Shown: positions 42,647 through 53,700 of the stretch, piece by piece | How the letters are laid out: every line of letters begins with the position of its first letter | How positions within the stretch are numbered: position 1 is the first letter of the stretch | From: Filomicrobium insigne | GTDB lineage: Bacteria; Pseudomonadota; Alphaproteobacteria; Rhizobiales; Hyphomicrobiaceae | Direction of reading: 5' to 3' | NCBI RefSeq assembly: GCF_900104305.1 | Contig: NZ_FNJC01000004.1 | Span: 310,001 to 374,000, forward strand | DNA length: 64,000 nucleotides | Program-made: the position numbers and the translations under genes | Notes under the pieces: model-generated | Told to the model about the DNA's origin: nothing | The model's database searches: none | Seen by the model: only the letters and a program-made list of their open reading frames with translations

Positions 42647-43774
42647 ATGCTCGACAGATTGGCCAAGTCGGCGTCATCGGAGAAAATTCGGGTTCTTATT
42701 GTCGATGACTCCGCCACCGTGCGGCGTGCTCTTTCCGACATCATATCGAGCGCACCGGATCTCGAAGTTATGGCAACGGCGTCGGATCCCTATAAGGCGG
42801 CCGAGCGCATGCGCGATGAGATTCCCGATGTCATGTTCCTGGACATTGAAATGCCGCGCATGGATGGCCTCACATTCCTGCGCCGAATTATGGCTCAGCG
42901 ACCTATTCCGGTCGTGATCTGCTCAACGCTGACGGCTGAGGGTTCGACGGCGTTCATGCAGGCACTCGAAGCCGGTGCCGTCGATGTCATTACAAAGCCG
43001 CGCGTTGATACGGCGCAGGCGCTTTCTGATTCACGGATGCGTATCTGTGACGTGGCCCGCGCCGCCGCTCATGCCCGGATTGGTGTCCGGCGGCGTGTTG
43101 TTCAGCCGGTCAAGATCGAGAAGAAGCTTACAGCGGATGCGATCATTCCCCACGTTACCCTGCGCAAACGGCCCGGTTTGATCACCGATAGGATCATTGC
43201 TATCGGGGCTTCTACCGGCGGGACGGAAGCTTTGCGGGCGGTTCTGACGGCTCTGCCTCTGGATTGTCCTGGCATCGTCATCGTTCAGCACATGCCGGAG
43301 CGGTTTACGGCATCTTTCGCCGAGCGGCTTGATGGACTTTGCCGGATTGCGGTCAAAGAAGCCGAAACGGGGGATCCCGTCATTCCCGGTCGCGCTCTTA
43401 TCGCACCTGGCAATCATCATATGTTGCTGGAGCGGCTTGGGAAGCAATACCGGGTCGTCATCAAAGATGGTCCGCACGTGTCACGGCATCGGCCATCTGT
43501 AGACGTCCTGTTCCGGTCTGCGGCCCAGGCCGCGGGGGCGAACGCGATGGGCATTTTGCTCACGGGGATGGGTGATGATGGTGCGCATGGACTTCTGGAA
43601 ATGCGCTCTGCCGGTGCGCGCACAGTCGCGCAGGATGAGGCGACCTGCGTCGTATTCGGAATGCCGAAAGAAGCGATCGCGTTGGGCGCGGCCGAAAAGA
43701 TTTTACCCCTAGATCGTATAGCCCGTCAGATTACAGAGGACGTCCGGCGTAGCCCGGAGGCGTGTGCATCGTGA
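42647..43774 (+). CDS. cheB: CheB receptor methylesterase/response regulator
   Basis: A 375-residue two-domain protein. The receiver domain has D20/D21, phosphosite D66 ([11 protein letters not shown]) and Lys in TKPR. The C-terminal esterase has the catalytic triad S189 ([11 protein letters not shown]), H215 (QHMPERF) and D310 or D311 (GMGDDGAHG). It demethylates or deamidates the receptor when phosphorylated by CheA. The linker of about 55 residues is basic. The stop overlaps the next start (GTGA). Confidence 0.93.
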   Translation: MLDRLAKSASSEKIRVLIVDDSATVRRALSDIISSAPDLEVMATASDPYKAAERMRDEIPDVMFLDIEMPRMDGLTFLRRIMAQRPIPVVICSTLTAEGSTAFMQALEAGAVDVITKPRVDTAQALSDSRMRICDVARAAAHARIGVRRRVVQPVKIEKKLTADAIIPHVTLRKRPGLITDRIIAIGASTGGTEALRAVLTALPLDCPGIVIVQHMPERFTASFAERLDGLCRIAVKEAETGDPVIPGRALIAPGNHHMLLERLGKQYRVVIKDGPHVSRHRPSVDVLFRSAAQAAGANAMGILLTGMGDDGAHGLLEMRSAGARTVAQDEATCVVFGMPKEAIALGAAEKILPLDRIARQITEDVRRSPEACAS

Positions 43775-45549
43775 GTAAGTCTGAGAATCTAGCTGTGTCA
43801 GCCTCGTCGTTCGACCCGCGAGCGGTCTCATTTGCTGGGAAGAGGAAACAGCTTGCGGAGCCGCGCGATACGATTGAGCAGACCTTTACCGAGATGGGTG
43901 GGAGGCTGATTGGCTGCACAAGTCAGCTGCGCCAAATCGCTGACGCCCATGAGAATATGCCTGCGGAACTGCAGAGCGCAGAGTTTGAGTCCGCCATCGA
44001 GATGCTGGAGGCAATTCGCGAGCAGTTGGCAGAGTTGGTGGTGGCGCACTCTGCCGAGCAGGACGATATTGTTCAGCTGACGAGCACTGCCGGACGCGTG
44101 AAAAAGCCTCTCACCGATTTGCGGGAGGCGGTGCGTGCCATCCGCTTTATTGCGGTCAACGCGCGTGTCGTCGCTGCGGGGATCAAGGGCGCACATGGGA
44201 CGTTTGACGCTTCCACAACGGATATGGCCGAATTAGGCCGCAGCGTCGAAGGTGCCGTTTCCGCATTTTCCCGTTCATTCGAGGGACTAGGAGCTGGTCT
44301 TGCAGTCGCTCGTTCGGCGAATGCTGCTTTTGCTGTTCGGCACGAAGCGACGCTCAATCATGTCTCGGGCAAATTGAGCGAACATCTTTCTATCCTTACA
44401 CAGCACCGTTCGAGAGCCGCGGATAAGGCCGGAGATCATGCCGCCTCTCTCAGCCGTCTCACGGCACGAGTAGGAGAGGCTGTCGCAGCTCTTCAGATCG
44501 GGGATATTACGCGCCAACGCGTGGAGCATATTGAAGAAGCGCTGGGTATGCTTGACGACTATTCCAACGACACGGAGAAGTCGGCTATCGATCCGACACT
44601 TGGTTCCAATACCATTTCCGTAGTTCTCGGTATTCAAGCTGAGCAACTGGATGAAGCTATTTCGGACTTTGATGAACAAGTCGCGGGACTCGCACAGATA
44701 CTCGGCCAGCTTGCAGAAGATACGGCCGCGGTTTTGAGGGAGAACAGCGAAGAAGCAGAGCAGCTGTTTTCAAAGAGTGGTACGGCCTTGGCGGCGTTGA
44801 TCGACGACCTTCGCGAAATCTGCGTTTTGTTCGACGATTTTGAGAAGACGCATGCTGGCTTACAGAAAATTACCGGAGAAGTTGCGAAATCGGTTGGTGC
44901 GATGGTGGCGGCAATGGCTGAACACGTCGAGACTATCCGCGATATCGAGCTGCGCATCCGTATGCTCAGCCTCAACACTGTTATTCAGTGCAGTCAGTTG
45001 GGGGATCAGGGTGATGCATTGATGGTTGTGGCACAGAACCTGCGTTCTCTGGCGGAAGCGACGGTGGAAGCGGCGGAGTCGATTATGACCGAGTTGGCTG
45101 AGGTTGATATGCTCGCGCAGCGACTCGTTGAACGACGTTCGGCAGCGGCGGCTGATAACGCCTCGGCTCTCGGCCAAGGCGCACGGGACGCTATCGCCTT
45201 GTTTGAAACGGCCGTTGGCCGCATGCGGGCATGCGTAGAGACGATGTCGTCCGCCGGGCCTCGGACGATTTCTCTTTTGGATGAAACAATTCGAAGCGTT
45301 TCCGGACGTCGTGAGTTTGCGGACACCTGGCCGGCGGTTCTGCGCGAATTCCAGGTGATTGCTCCGACAAATGTTCAGAAGACGGCAGCTTCCGGGTTCG
45401 ATCAGGCCTTCATGGGTAAGTTGCGCGCCCGTTATACGATGGACAGTGAGCGTCGCTTGCATGATCTATTGTTGGGTGCGGCTCCGGATAGTCAGGCCGT
45501 CACCGCACCGTTGGAGCTGGAAACGAGCCTCGACGACATTTTCTTTTAA
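43771..45549 (+). CDS. Large soluble coiled-coil chemosensory protein with MCP-like hairpins and a CheZ-like motif
   Basis: A 592-residue, almost entirely helical protein without transmembrane segments. Two segments resemble degenerate MCP hairpin tips: residues 119-140 ([18 protein letters not shown]) and 389-430 ([15 protein letters not shown], then [11 protein letters not shown]). Between them, [14 protein letters not shown] (241-254) resembles the CheZ phosphatase motif D-x-T-x-Q, with D245 and Q249 at the expected spacing. No recognised family covers its full length. It ends the che operon and overlaps the cheB stop. It may be a cytoplasmic array protein or a CheY phosphatase. Confidence 0.7.
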   Translation: MSKSENLAVSASSFDPRAVSFAGKRKQLAEPRDTIEQTFTEMGGRLIGCTSQLRQIADAHENMPAELQSAEFESAIEMLEAIREQLAELVVAHSAEQDDIVQLTSTAGRVKKPLTDLREAVRAIRFIAVNARVVAAGIKGAHGTFDASTTDMAELGRSVEGAVSAFSRSFEGLGAGLAVARSANAAFAVRHEATLNHVSGKLSEHLSILTQHRSRAADKAGDHAASLSRLTARVGEAVAALQIGDITRQRVEHIEEALGMLDDYSNDTEKSAIDPTLGSNTISVVLGIQAEQLDEAISDFDEQVAGLAQILGQLAEDTAAVLRENSEEAEQLFSKSGTALAALIDDLREICVLFDDFEKTHAGLQKITGEVAKSVGAMVAAMAEHVETIRDIELRIRMLSLNTVIQCSQLGDQGDALMVVAQNLRSLAEATVEAAESIMTELAEVDMLAQRLVERRSAAAADNASALGQGARDAIALFETAVGRMRACVETMSSAGPRTISLLDETIRSVSGRREFADTWPAVLREFQVIAPTNVQKTAASGFDQAFMGKLRARYTMDSERRLHDLLLGAAPDSQAVTAPLELETSLDDIFF

Positions 45550-45662
45550 CAGGCGGGAACACCCTCGCACCACGCTGACGGTGCCTGCTCAGATCGCCCG
45601 CATGTCGCTGGGGTGAGTAAATCGAGGCCCCGGGGTCCCTTCCGTATTTTCTGTTGTCCTAA

Positions 45663-45725
45663 GCGTGGATTTACACGCTCCGTATCCGTTGCACAATTCA
45701 TCGTGATGATGCGTGCAACGGATTT
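45663..45725 (+). terminator. Hairpins downstream of the chemosensory operon
   Basis: A small stem GCGTG-GATTTA-CACGC (45663-45678) precedes an 11-bp perfect stem, ATCCGTTGCAC (45684-45694) and GTGCAACGGAT (45713-45723), with an 18-nt loop, followed by a short T-run. It lies in the 269-base gap before the RND operon and may end the che transcript. The large loop is atypical, so an operator function is also possible. Confidence 0.45.
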
Positions 45726-45818
45726 TGCCGGGCTTTCTCGTTGTGCTGTTTGAATTGACGGTTGGTCGTGTCTCGGCGACTAGTACCGCGCAATAGGGCA
45801 CACCTTGAGGGTCACCGG

Positions 45819-46886
45819 ATGATTGGGATTTTTCCTGGTTCTACTCGTGGTTACGGGCAGAACGTGATTTATACGGCCGCCGTCTTCTTGTTGGCGGCCT
45901 CGTTTTTCGCTCCGCCTGCCGAAGCGCAACGCCGTCGCGGCGGGGATGAACCTCCGGCAATCACGTTTGTCGACGTGTCTATGCGGCCACGCAATGACCG
46001 TGTTGCCGCAGTCGGGTCAAGCCGCGCACGTCAGGAAGTGACGCTTACGGCTCGAGTGGCTGGTGTGGTGTCGGATGTACTTTTTGAAGGTGGGTCCAAG
46101 GTCTCAGAGGACGAGCCTCTATTAAAGCTCTTATCGGAGCCGGAGGCTATTGCCGTTGAAACCGCTGAGGCTCAGCGCGCCCAGGCATTTGATACCGTCG
46201 AAAGATACAATCAGCTCAGTTCCGGTTCCATTACCCGCGTGGCGAAGTCGGAGGCTGAAACCGCGCTCAAAGTCGCCGATGCTGCGCTACGCGCGGCGCG
46301 TTACCAGCTCGATCAGATGACCATCCGGGCTCCTTTTGCAGGTGTCATGGGACTGACGAATTTGCAACCTGGTGATTACGTTGCTGTTGGTGATGCGATC
46401 GCCACGATCGACGATCGATCTACCTTGATCATCGAATTCACGGTGCCGGAAGCGGTCGCGTCCTCGGTCAAGATTGGGCTGCCGGTTCGGGCCAACCCGA
46501 TCGCGCGAACAGGTGATGTTTCCAATGGCAAAGTACAGGCTGTGGGTACGCGCATCGACCCAGTTTCACGGACATTGCGGGTCCGCGCCGAAATCCCGAA
46601 TACAGATCTTTCCCTCATCCCGGGTTCAACCTTTTCTGTCAGCATTCGCCTCCCTGGCGAAGAAGCTCCAGAGCTTCCTGGTCTCGCGATTCAATGGGAT
46701 CGCGCGGGTGCATTCGTCTGGCGCTTGACTGAGGAGAACACCGTCGAACGCGTCGATGCCGTAATCCTTGCCCGTAACGGCGACCGTGTGCTTGTCGAGG
46801 CCGATCTCGAGGCCGGCGATAAAGTTGTGCATGAAGGCGGTGGCTTTCTGCGCGCGGGACAAACCGTCAATCCGCAAAACTCCTAA
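45819..46886 (+). CDS. RND efflux periplasmic adaptor (pump 1)
   Basis: A 355-residue membrane fusion protein of the RND type. A signal region (residues about 17-38) is followed by a lipoyl half (VTLTARVAGVVSDVLFEGG), a helical hairpin, the second lipoyl half (IRAPFAGVMGLTNLQPGDYV) and the barrel (IARTGDVSNGKVQAVGTRI). GAGG eight bases before the ATG at 45819 sets the start. It is followed 57 bases later by the cognate pump gene. No lipobox is visible, so it is probably soluble or anchored by its signal. Confidence 0.92.
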   Translation: MIGIFPGSTRGYGQNVIYTAAVFLLAASFFAPPAEAQRRRGGDEPPAITFVDVSMRPRNDRVAAVGSSRARQEVTLTARVAGVVSDVLFEGGSKVSEDEPLLKLLSEPEAIAVETAEAQRAQAFDTVERYNQLSSGSITRVAKSEAETALKVADAALRAARYQLDQMTIRAPFAGVMGLTNLQPGDYVAVGDAIATIDDRSTLIIEFTVPEAVASSVKIGLPVRANPIARTGDVSNGKVQAVGTRIDPVSRTLRVRAEIPNTDLSLIPGSTFSVSIRLPGEEAPELPGLAIQWDRAGAFVWRLTEENTVERVDAVILARNGDRVLVEADLEAGDKVVHEGGGFLRAGQTVNPQNS

Positions 46887-46943
46887 CGAGCGCCTTCCTG
46901 GTGTCGTGAACGTTTCCCTCGGAACAACTTTGGAATTCAGACG

Positions 46944-49900
46944 ATGACCGCTGCGCCCGAAGGCTCGCAATCAAGCTCGAAACCGGATGATGGGGGATGG
47001 GTTGGCGTCTTTATTCGCCGGCCGATTCTCGCCTTGGTGGTCAATCTGTTGATCATCATTGCCGGTGTCGCGGCTCTGCAATCTATCGAAATTCGCGAGC
47101 TTCCTGACGTTGACCGTCCCGTCGTTACGGTGCGCGCGAGTTATCCCGGGGCAACACCGGAAAGTATGGATGCTCAAATCACGGCGATCATCGAAAGTGC
47201 TGTGTCTCGGGTGCAGGGGATTACCGGCATATCGTCAACGTCCTCGTACGGCTCGAGCCGCGTTTCCATCGAGTTCTCCAGTGAGACGAACATGGAAACT
47301 GCGGCGATGGACGTGCGTGATGCCGTTGCCGGGATCACCAATCAACTGCCCGACGATATGGATGAAGAACCCCGCGTGATTAAAGCTGACTCGGATGCTT
47401 CGCCGATCATTCGGATAGCCGTTTCTTCGACGACGCTTTCCGAAAGTGAGCTTACGGACTACGTCGAAAACATCATCGAGGATCGTCTCGCTGCCGTTGA
47501 GGGCGTCGCGGCTGCCAACTCCTACGGCTTACGTGCCAAGACCATCGAGGTGAGGGCGTCGCTCGTCGCTCTGGCGGGACGTGGCTTAAGCCTTCAGGAT
47601 CTCATCGCCGCGATCAACAAAGCTTCTGTGGTCACGCCATCAGGTGCTCTTGAAAACGAGACGCAGCAGCTTCTCGTTCGTGCGGAAGCGCCCGTTATGT
47701 CTCCAACAGATGTGAGCGCCTTAGAGATCAATTCACACACGAAGGTTGGCGACGTTGCCTTTGTCCGGTGGGCGTTTCAAGAGGCGACCGCCGTGACCCG
47801 TCTCAATGGGGAAACCGCCATCGGAATGGAGATCATCCGTCAGGCGCAAGCGAACACGATCCGAATCTCCGATGGTGTGCGCGCCGCGGTCGAAGAGCTT
47901 CGCAAATCATTGCCCGAAGGCGTGACCATCGCGATCACGTCTGATGACGCGACGTTCATACGTGAGTCCATCTCGGAAGTTTTCATCAGCCTTTTGTTGG
48001 CGACGGCAATTGTGATCTTGATCATTTTTGCCTTTCTGCAGTCGGTGCGTGCGACGGTGGCGCCAGCGTTGGCGATCCCTGTATCGCTTATCGGAACGTT
48101 AGCCGCGATATGGATGGCAGGGTTTTCGATAAACCTACTGACGCTTTTGGCGCTCGTAGTCGCGACGGGCCTCGTTGTCGACGACGCTATTGTGGTTCTT
48201 GAAAACATAGCCAGACGGCGAGCGATGGGCGCAGGTCCTCGCGCGGCCGCGGTTCTTGGAACGAAGGAGATCGTCTTCGCCGTGCTTTCCACCACGGCGA
48301 CGCTCGCGGCTGTGTTTGTGCCCATTTCGTTCATGCCGGGCATCGTGGGCAACCTGTTCTCCGAGTTCGGATTTGTGCTGGCCTTCGCGGTGACGATTTC
48401 GTCTGCGGTGGCGTTGATCCTTTGCCCGATGTTGGCATCGAAGCTTGGAACCGGGGTCTCGATCTCTGATGGAGAAACACGCAAAGGCCTGTTGGGAGGC
48501 GTGGGAGCGCTGGGGGCCGCCGCTTACGGTGCAATTCTCAATCTATGTTTGAAGTTGCGTTATCTCTTCATTGCACTTTGCCTCGGCTTTGCTGCGCTGG
48601 GCTGGCTTGCGTACGAGAACTTGCCTAAGGAGATCACGCCGACGGAGGATCGTGGCGTTGTGCTTATCCGTCTTGGGACGCAGCAAGGCAGCAATCTCCA
48701 GTATTCAGCGCAGAAGACAGAGCGCGTCGAGGCCGTTCTTCACGAACTCAAGGATCGTGGAGAAGTGACCGATGTGTTGGCGATGATCGGTCGCGGTGGG
48801 GTGAATCGGGCTTTTGTGATTGCCCCGCTCGCGCCTTGGTCGGAGAGATCACGTAGCCAGCAGGAGATACAAGCTGAGCTTCAACGCCGCTTCGCATCCA
48901 TACCGGGTATAACGGTTTCACTGTTGTCACCAAACAGTCTTGGTATTCGTGGTGGCGGGCAAGGCCTGAGGTTTGCGGTTGCAGGGCCGAACTATGACCG
49001 GCTTGCCGACGTCGCTCTTAAGATTGCAAACAAACTTTCTGAGACGCCCGGCTTTCGTAACGCGCGGACTGATTACGACACCACGCAACCGCAGCTTTCC
49101 GTTCGCATCAACCGCGAGGCGGCGACGACGCTCGGCGTGTCGATCGACACCATCACAAGCCTGATCAACACGATGGTGGACTATGGCAAGGCGGCGGATC
49201 TCTTCATTGACGATGAGATCGTTGAAGTGCAGGTCAAGGCGGGTGGGCGCCCGATCAATGATCCTTCGGACCTTGAAAATCTTTTCGTCAAAGCATCGGA
49301 TGGTAGCTTCATCACCTTGTCCTCCCTTGTAACAATGGAGGAGGTGGCTATTGCTCCAAGCTTAAGCCGTGAGGATCGACAACGGTCCGTGCCGATCACC
49401 GCGTCGTTGAATCAGGATGTCGTGCTCGGTGACGCGGTGACAACGATGCGAACGGTGGCTGCCCCGCTTATGGATCCGAACATGTCAATTATCCTGCTCG
49501 GTGAAGCACGGACACTATCGGAAACTAGCGAAAACACGGCACTGGTTTTCTCAATAGCGCTTATCATTGTCTTCCTAGTTCTGGCGGCTCAGTTTGAGAG
49601 CATTGTCAGCGCGCTCGTCATCCTCCTGACCGTTCCATTTGGCTTGGCGGCTGCGGTCTTCGCTATCCAGCTCACGGGTGGGACGCTCAATGTTTATAGC
49701 CAGATTGGGCTCGTTCTCCTCGTGGGTGTGATGGCGAAGAATGGTATTCTGATTGTTGAATTCGCAAACCAGCGCCGGGATGAAGGCGCGGACGTCGATA
49801 CTGCGATCCGTGATGCGGCGACGACCCGGTTGCGTCCCGTGATGATGACGATGGCGTCGACCGTCTTGGGTGCGCTCCCCCTGATATTCGCGACGGGTGC

Positions 49901-50075
49901 CGGTGCGGAGTCGCGTTTGGCTTTGGGCTGGGTGATTATCGGCGGCTTGGGGTTTGCGACGATCTTCACGCTCTTCCTGACGCCGATTACATTTCGGATA
50001 CTGGCGCCGTTTTCAAAACCGCGGGCTGATGAAACGCGCTTGCTGGTGGAGGAGTTGAAATCGGCGCCGCAGTAG
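46944..50075 (+). CDS. RND efflux permease (pump 1)
   Basis: A 1043-residue RND transporter of the hydrophobe/amphiphile family. TM1 (RRPILALVVNLLIIIAGVAA), pore domain start ELPDVDRPVVTVRASYPGATP, and TM4 with the paired proton-relay aspartates GLVVDDAIVVLENI are all present, as is LVLLVGVMAKNGILIVEFAN in the second half. It exports drugs, solvents or lipids with its adaptor. No outer-membrane factor gene accompanies it. It ends before a stem-loop facing the convergent PilZ gene. Confidence 0.94.
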   Translation: MTAAPEGSQSSSKPDDGGWVGVFIRRPILALVVNLLIIIAGVAALQSIEIRELPDVDRPVVTVRASYPGATPESMDAQITAIIESAVSRVQGITGISSTSSYGSSRVSIEFSSETNMETAAMDVRDAVAGITNQLPDDMDEEPRVIKADSDASPIIRIAVSSTTLSESELTDYVENIIEDRLAAVEGVAAANSYGLRAKTIEVRASLVALAGRGLSLQDLIAAINKASVVTPSGALENETQQLLVRAEAPVMSPTDVSALEINSHTKVGDVAFVRWAFQEATAVTRLNGETAIGMEIIRQAQANTIRISDGVRAAVEELRKSLPEGVTIAITSDDATFIRESISEVFISLLLATAIVILIIFAFLQSVRATVAPALAIPVSLIGTLAAIWMAGFSINLLTLLALVVATGLVVDDAIVVLENIARRRAMGAGPRAAAVLGTKEIVFAVLSTTATLAAVFVPISFMPGIVGNLFSEFGFVLAFAVTISSAVALILCPMLASKLGTGVSISDGETRKGLLGGVGALGAAAYGAILNLCLKLRYLFIALCLGFAALGWLAYENLPKEITPTEDRGVVLIRLGTQQGSNLQYSAQKTERVEAVLHELKDRGEVTDVLAMIGRGGVNRAFVIAPLAPWSERSRSQQEIQAELQRRFASIPGITVSLLSPNSLGIRGGGQGLRFAVAGPNYDRLADVALKIANKLSETPGFRNARTDYDTTQPQLSVRINREAATTLGVSIDTITSLINTMVDYGKAADLFIDDEIVEVQVKAGGRPINDPSDLENLFVKASDGSFITLSSLVTMEEVAIAPSLSREDRQRSVPITASLNQDVVLGDAVTTMRTVAAPLMDPNMSIILLGEARTLSETSENTALVFSIALIIVFLVLAAQFESIVSALVILLTVPFGLAAAVFAIQLTGGTLNVYSQIGLVLLVGVMAKNGILIVEFANQRRDEGADVDTAIRDAATTRLRPVMMTMASTVLGALPLIFATGAGAESRLALGWVIIGGLGFATIFTLFLTPITFRILAPFSKPRADETRLLVEELKSAPQ

Positions 50076-50103
50076 CGTTAGAGGACGCATCAAGCATTTT
50101 CAA

Positions 50104-50155
50104 AACCATTGCGGCCTCTAACGATCTGTTCGCTAGAGGCCGCGATCTTATGGTT
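50104..50155. terminator. Long stem-loop between convergent RND pump 1 and PilZ genes
   Basis: GCGGCCTCTA (50111-50120) pairs with TAGAGGCCGC (50134-50143), and an outer arm AACCAT (50104-50109) pairs with ATGGTT (50150-50155). It lies between two convergent genes and is likely a bidirectional terminator, though the T-runs are weak. Confidence 0.6.
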
Positions 50156-50168
50156 ATGGTATCGGACG

Positions 50169-50486
50169 TCACGTGAAGACGGGGGAAAGGTCCTTCAGGT
50201 GTTTTAAGGCGCGTGCACGTTCGCTGTTTGCGGAAAGCGGTTCCGACAACCGGACACCCACCGTTTTATAGGCACGGCGGACGACGGTGGCTTCGCGAAG
50301 TGACAACTCAGCTCTTCTGAACAGAAAAAATTGGTCAGGAAGCTCCTCATTGCTTTCCATAAGAAGGCGCGCGCCGCCTTCTGACGTGTCGAGTATGATG
50401 CAATTCACGGGAGTGCGGCCGTCGTCAAAGACAATCTTGGCCAGCTTCTTAGTGTGGGTTCTACGGGATTTTCGGTGTTCGTTCAT
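50169..50486 (-). CDS. PilZ-domain protein
   Basis: A protein of about 105 residues made of a single PilZ-like domain. The motif pair is degenerate: RKSRRTHTKK at the N-terminus and DTSEGGARL for the D-x-S-x-x-G loop. It is a putative cyclic-di-GMP receptor. The ATG at 50486 is preferred; a GTG at 50498 is possible. It stands alone between two RND operons, with no GGDEF or EAL gene near. Confidence 0.75.
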   Translation of the reverse strand: MNEHRKSRRTHTKKLAKIVFDDGRTPVNCIILDTSEGGARLLMESNEELPDQFFLFRRAELSLREATVVRRAYKTVGVRLSEPLSANSERARALKHLKDLSPVFT

Positions 50487-50703
50487 GGGGCGATACACCA
50501 GCCTTTTCGGGACAATTGCTCTAGATGACAGAAATCCCTCATACTTTAGCTGTCACTCATTTAAAATCGGATAATCGAATTGCAGATTTCTAGTTTTATT
50601 AATTTGTGCGCAGATGTCCCTTTTCTAGGCAGCGATTTATCTCTTTGCGCCGCGCTATCGGCATCTTCTTCCGTCAGCGCGGCGCATGATCATTGTGTTC
50701 TTT

Positions 50704-53700
50704 CTAGGTGTGCACGGGATCAGCAGAGATTGATCCTTGGCTTTGATTTGTTGCTTGTCTGCGGGTGAGCAGACGGCGCACCGTCACGTAGAAGACCGGC
50801 GTAAAGAACAGGCCGAATACGGTGACGCCGAGCATCCCAAAGAATACCGCTGTACCAATGGCGTGGCGTAGTTCTGCGCCGGCACCTTCAGCGATCATCA
50901 GTGGCACAACGCCGAGAATGAACGCCAGCGATGTCATCAAGATCGGACGCAACCGCAAGCGGCCAGCCTGCACGACGGCATCGTCAATGGATTGGCCATG
51001 AGCTTCGAGGTCACGTGCAAACTCGACGATCAGGATTGCGTTCTTTGCGGCCAAGCCAACGAGAACAACGAGGCCCACCTGCGTCAGAATGTTGTTGTCC
51101 TGGCCCATCCACATCACGCCGCCGATTGCTGAGAGTAAGCACATTGGAACGATCAGGATGACGGCAAGTGGCAACGACCAGCTTTCGTATTGTGAGGCCA
51201 GGACGAGGTAGACGAAGACCACGCTCAGGAGGAAGATCACAATACCGCCTCCGGCCAAACGCTGCTGATAGGACAGCTCGGTCCATTCGATGGCGTAATC
51301 GCTCGATAAGGTCTTTGCTGCGATTTCCTCCACCAGATCGAGTGCGGCGCCAGAACTTACATTCGGGACTGCGGACCCAATGACTTCAGCGGTTGGGAAC
51401 AAGTTATAGCGTGGCACGCGATCGGGTGCGGCTTGGGTCTTGAAGGTCGCAATCGACCCCAGCGGAACCATCGCACCGGAGTCGCCCTTCGTTTTGAGCC
51501 TGCTAATTTGCTCGATATCGAGACGGTTCCGGCCCTCCGCCTGGGCGATTACCTGATACGTGCGTCCGGAGAGGTTAAAGTCATTGACGTAGCTGCTGCC
51601 GAGATAGGTTTCGAGGGTTTCGTGGACGCTTGCTACGGCGACGCCGAGCATCTCAGCTTGCGTGCGGTCGATGTCGAAGAAGTACTCCGGCGCCGACGCG
51701 TTGAACGGCGTGAACGTAAACGCAATTCGAGGATCCGCCCTGAGCGCAGCCAACAGTTTCTGGGTGGCATCTTCGAGCGCTACAGAGCCGTGGTTGTTGA
51801 GATCCTGCACCCGCAATGAGAAGCCGCCGGATGCGCCAATGCCACGGATCGTCGGAGGTGCGATGATTGTAATCTGGGCACCTGCGATATCGGCGAAACG
51901 CTTGTTCAGCTCGGCTTGGATTGCCGTTGCGGATTTTGATTTGTCATGGCGTTTTTTAAAATCCTCCAGCTGGACGAAGACCACGCCAGCGCTGCTGCTC
52001 TGTGTTCCGGTTGCCAGATTTTGGCCTGGGAACATGTGTGCCCACTCCACTCCTGGAATTTGGCGGGAGCGGGCTCCCACTTCGCGAACGATGTCGTCTG
52101 TCCGCTGCAAGGATGCGCCTGGCGGCAACTGAACCAAGGCAATGAGATAGCCCTGGTCCGCAGCGGGGACGAAGCCGCGCGGAACCTGGACGAACGCCCA
52201 GACAGCCGCCGCGATCAATCCCGCGTAGAGCACCAACATGAAACCCGTCCTGCGGATCGCTTGTCGCGTTAGTGCGGCGTATCCGGAAGCCAACTTGTCG
52301 AAGAAAGTATTGAAGCCGTTGATGAGGGGCTGAAGCAGTCTGGCCAAGATACTCGGACGGCGCGTATGGGTGTCGTGCTTTTTGAGAAGCAACCCAGCTA
52401 GGGCAGGACTCAAGGTCAGCGAGTTGAACGCCGAGATCAACGTCGCGACTGCGATCACTACGGCAAACTGCCGGAAGAACTCACCAGAGATGCCATCGAG
52501 GAACATGGTTGGAACGAACACCGACGTCAGCACGAGTGCGATTGAAATCAGTGCCCCGCCCACTTCGTCCATGGTCTTGCGCGCAGCTTCCTTGGGTGAC
52601 AATCCCTCGCGTAGATAGCGTTCGACGTTTTCGACGACGACGATGGCGTCGTCGACAACGATGCCAACGGCCAGCACCAATGCGAACAGTGTCAGGGTAT
52701 TGATGGTGTAACCGAGCGCCGCCATGACGGCGAACGTTCCAACAAGAGATACTGGAATAGCCAGAAGCGGAATGATCGTGGCTCTTCCGCTTTGCAAGAA
52801 GAGGATGACCACGAAGACGACGAGGGCGATGGCCTCGTAGATGGTGTGTTCCAACGCTTCGATGGATGTCCGGACGAAGAATTCGGTTGGATTATAGGTC
52901 ATCCGATAATCGACACCGGATGGAAAACCTTCCGCCAATTTCGCCATCGTCGATTGAATAGACGTCGAGGCATCGAGCGCGTTGGTGCCGGGTCGCTGGA
53001 AGACGAGCAGCGCGACCACGGGAGTGTCGTTGATGTAGGCATTAGTGCCGTAGTTGCGGGCACCGAGTTCGGTCCGTGCGATATCGCGCAGACGCACGAC
53101 ACGGCCGTCGTCGGTGCGCTTGACAATGATTTGCTCGAACTCTTGGGGTTCGATGAAGCGGCCTTGGACAGTCAAAGACGGTTGAAAGGCGCGATCCGTC
53201 GGAACTGGCGGCTGGCCGAGAACGCCGCCTGCAACCTGTACGTTCTGGGCGCGCAAAGCTTCTACAACTTCCGATGCCGACAAGCCCATTTCAGCGACTT
53301 TGTCAGGGTCCAACCACACGCGCATTGCGTAGTCGCGTGCACCCAGTATCTGGACGCTGCCGATGCCGGACAACCGGCTGAGAACCGGGACAATTCGTTG
53401 GGTCGCGTAGTTGGATAGATAGAGCTGGTCGCGGCTATTGTCGGGAGAAATGAGCTGGGCAACAAGAAGGAAATCGGGTGAGTTTTTCTCTACCGTGACG
53501 CCGATGCGCCGAACGACCTCGGGAAGGCGAGGTTCGGCGAGTGCAACGCGGTTCTGAACCAGCATCTGCGCTTTGTCCAAATCGGTTCCGATGCGGAATG
53601 TCACAGTGAGACTGAGGCGACCGTCCTGAGTTGATTGAGACTGCATGTAGAGCATGTCGTCGACGCCGTTCACTTCTTGCTCAATTGGCGTCGCGACCGT

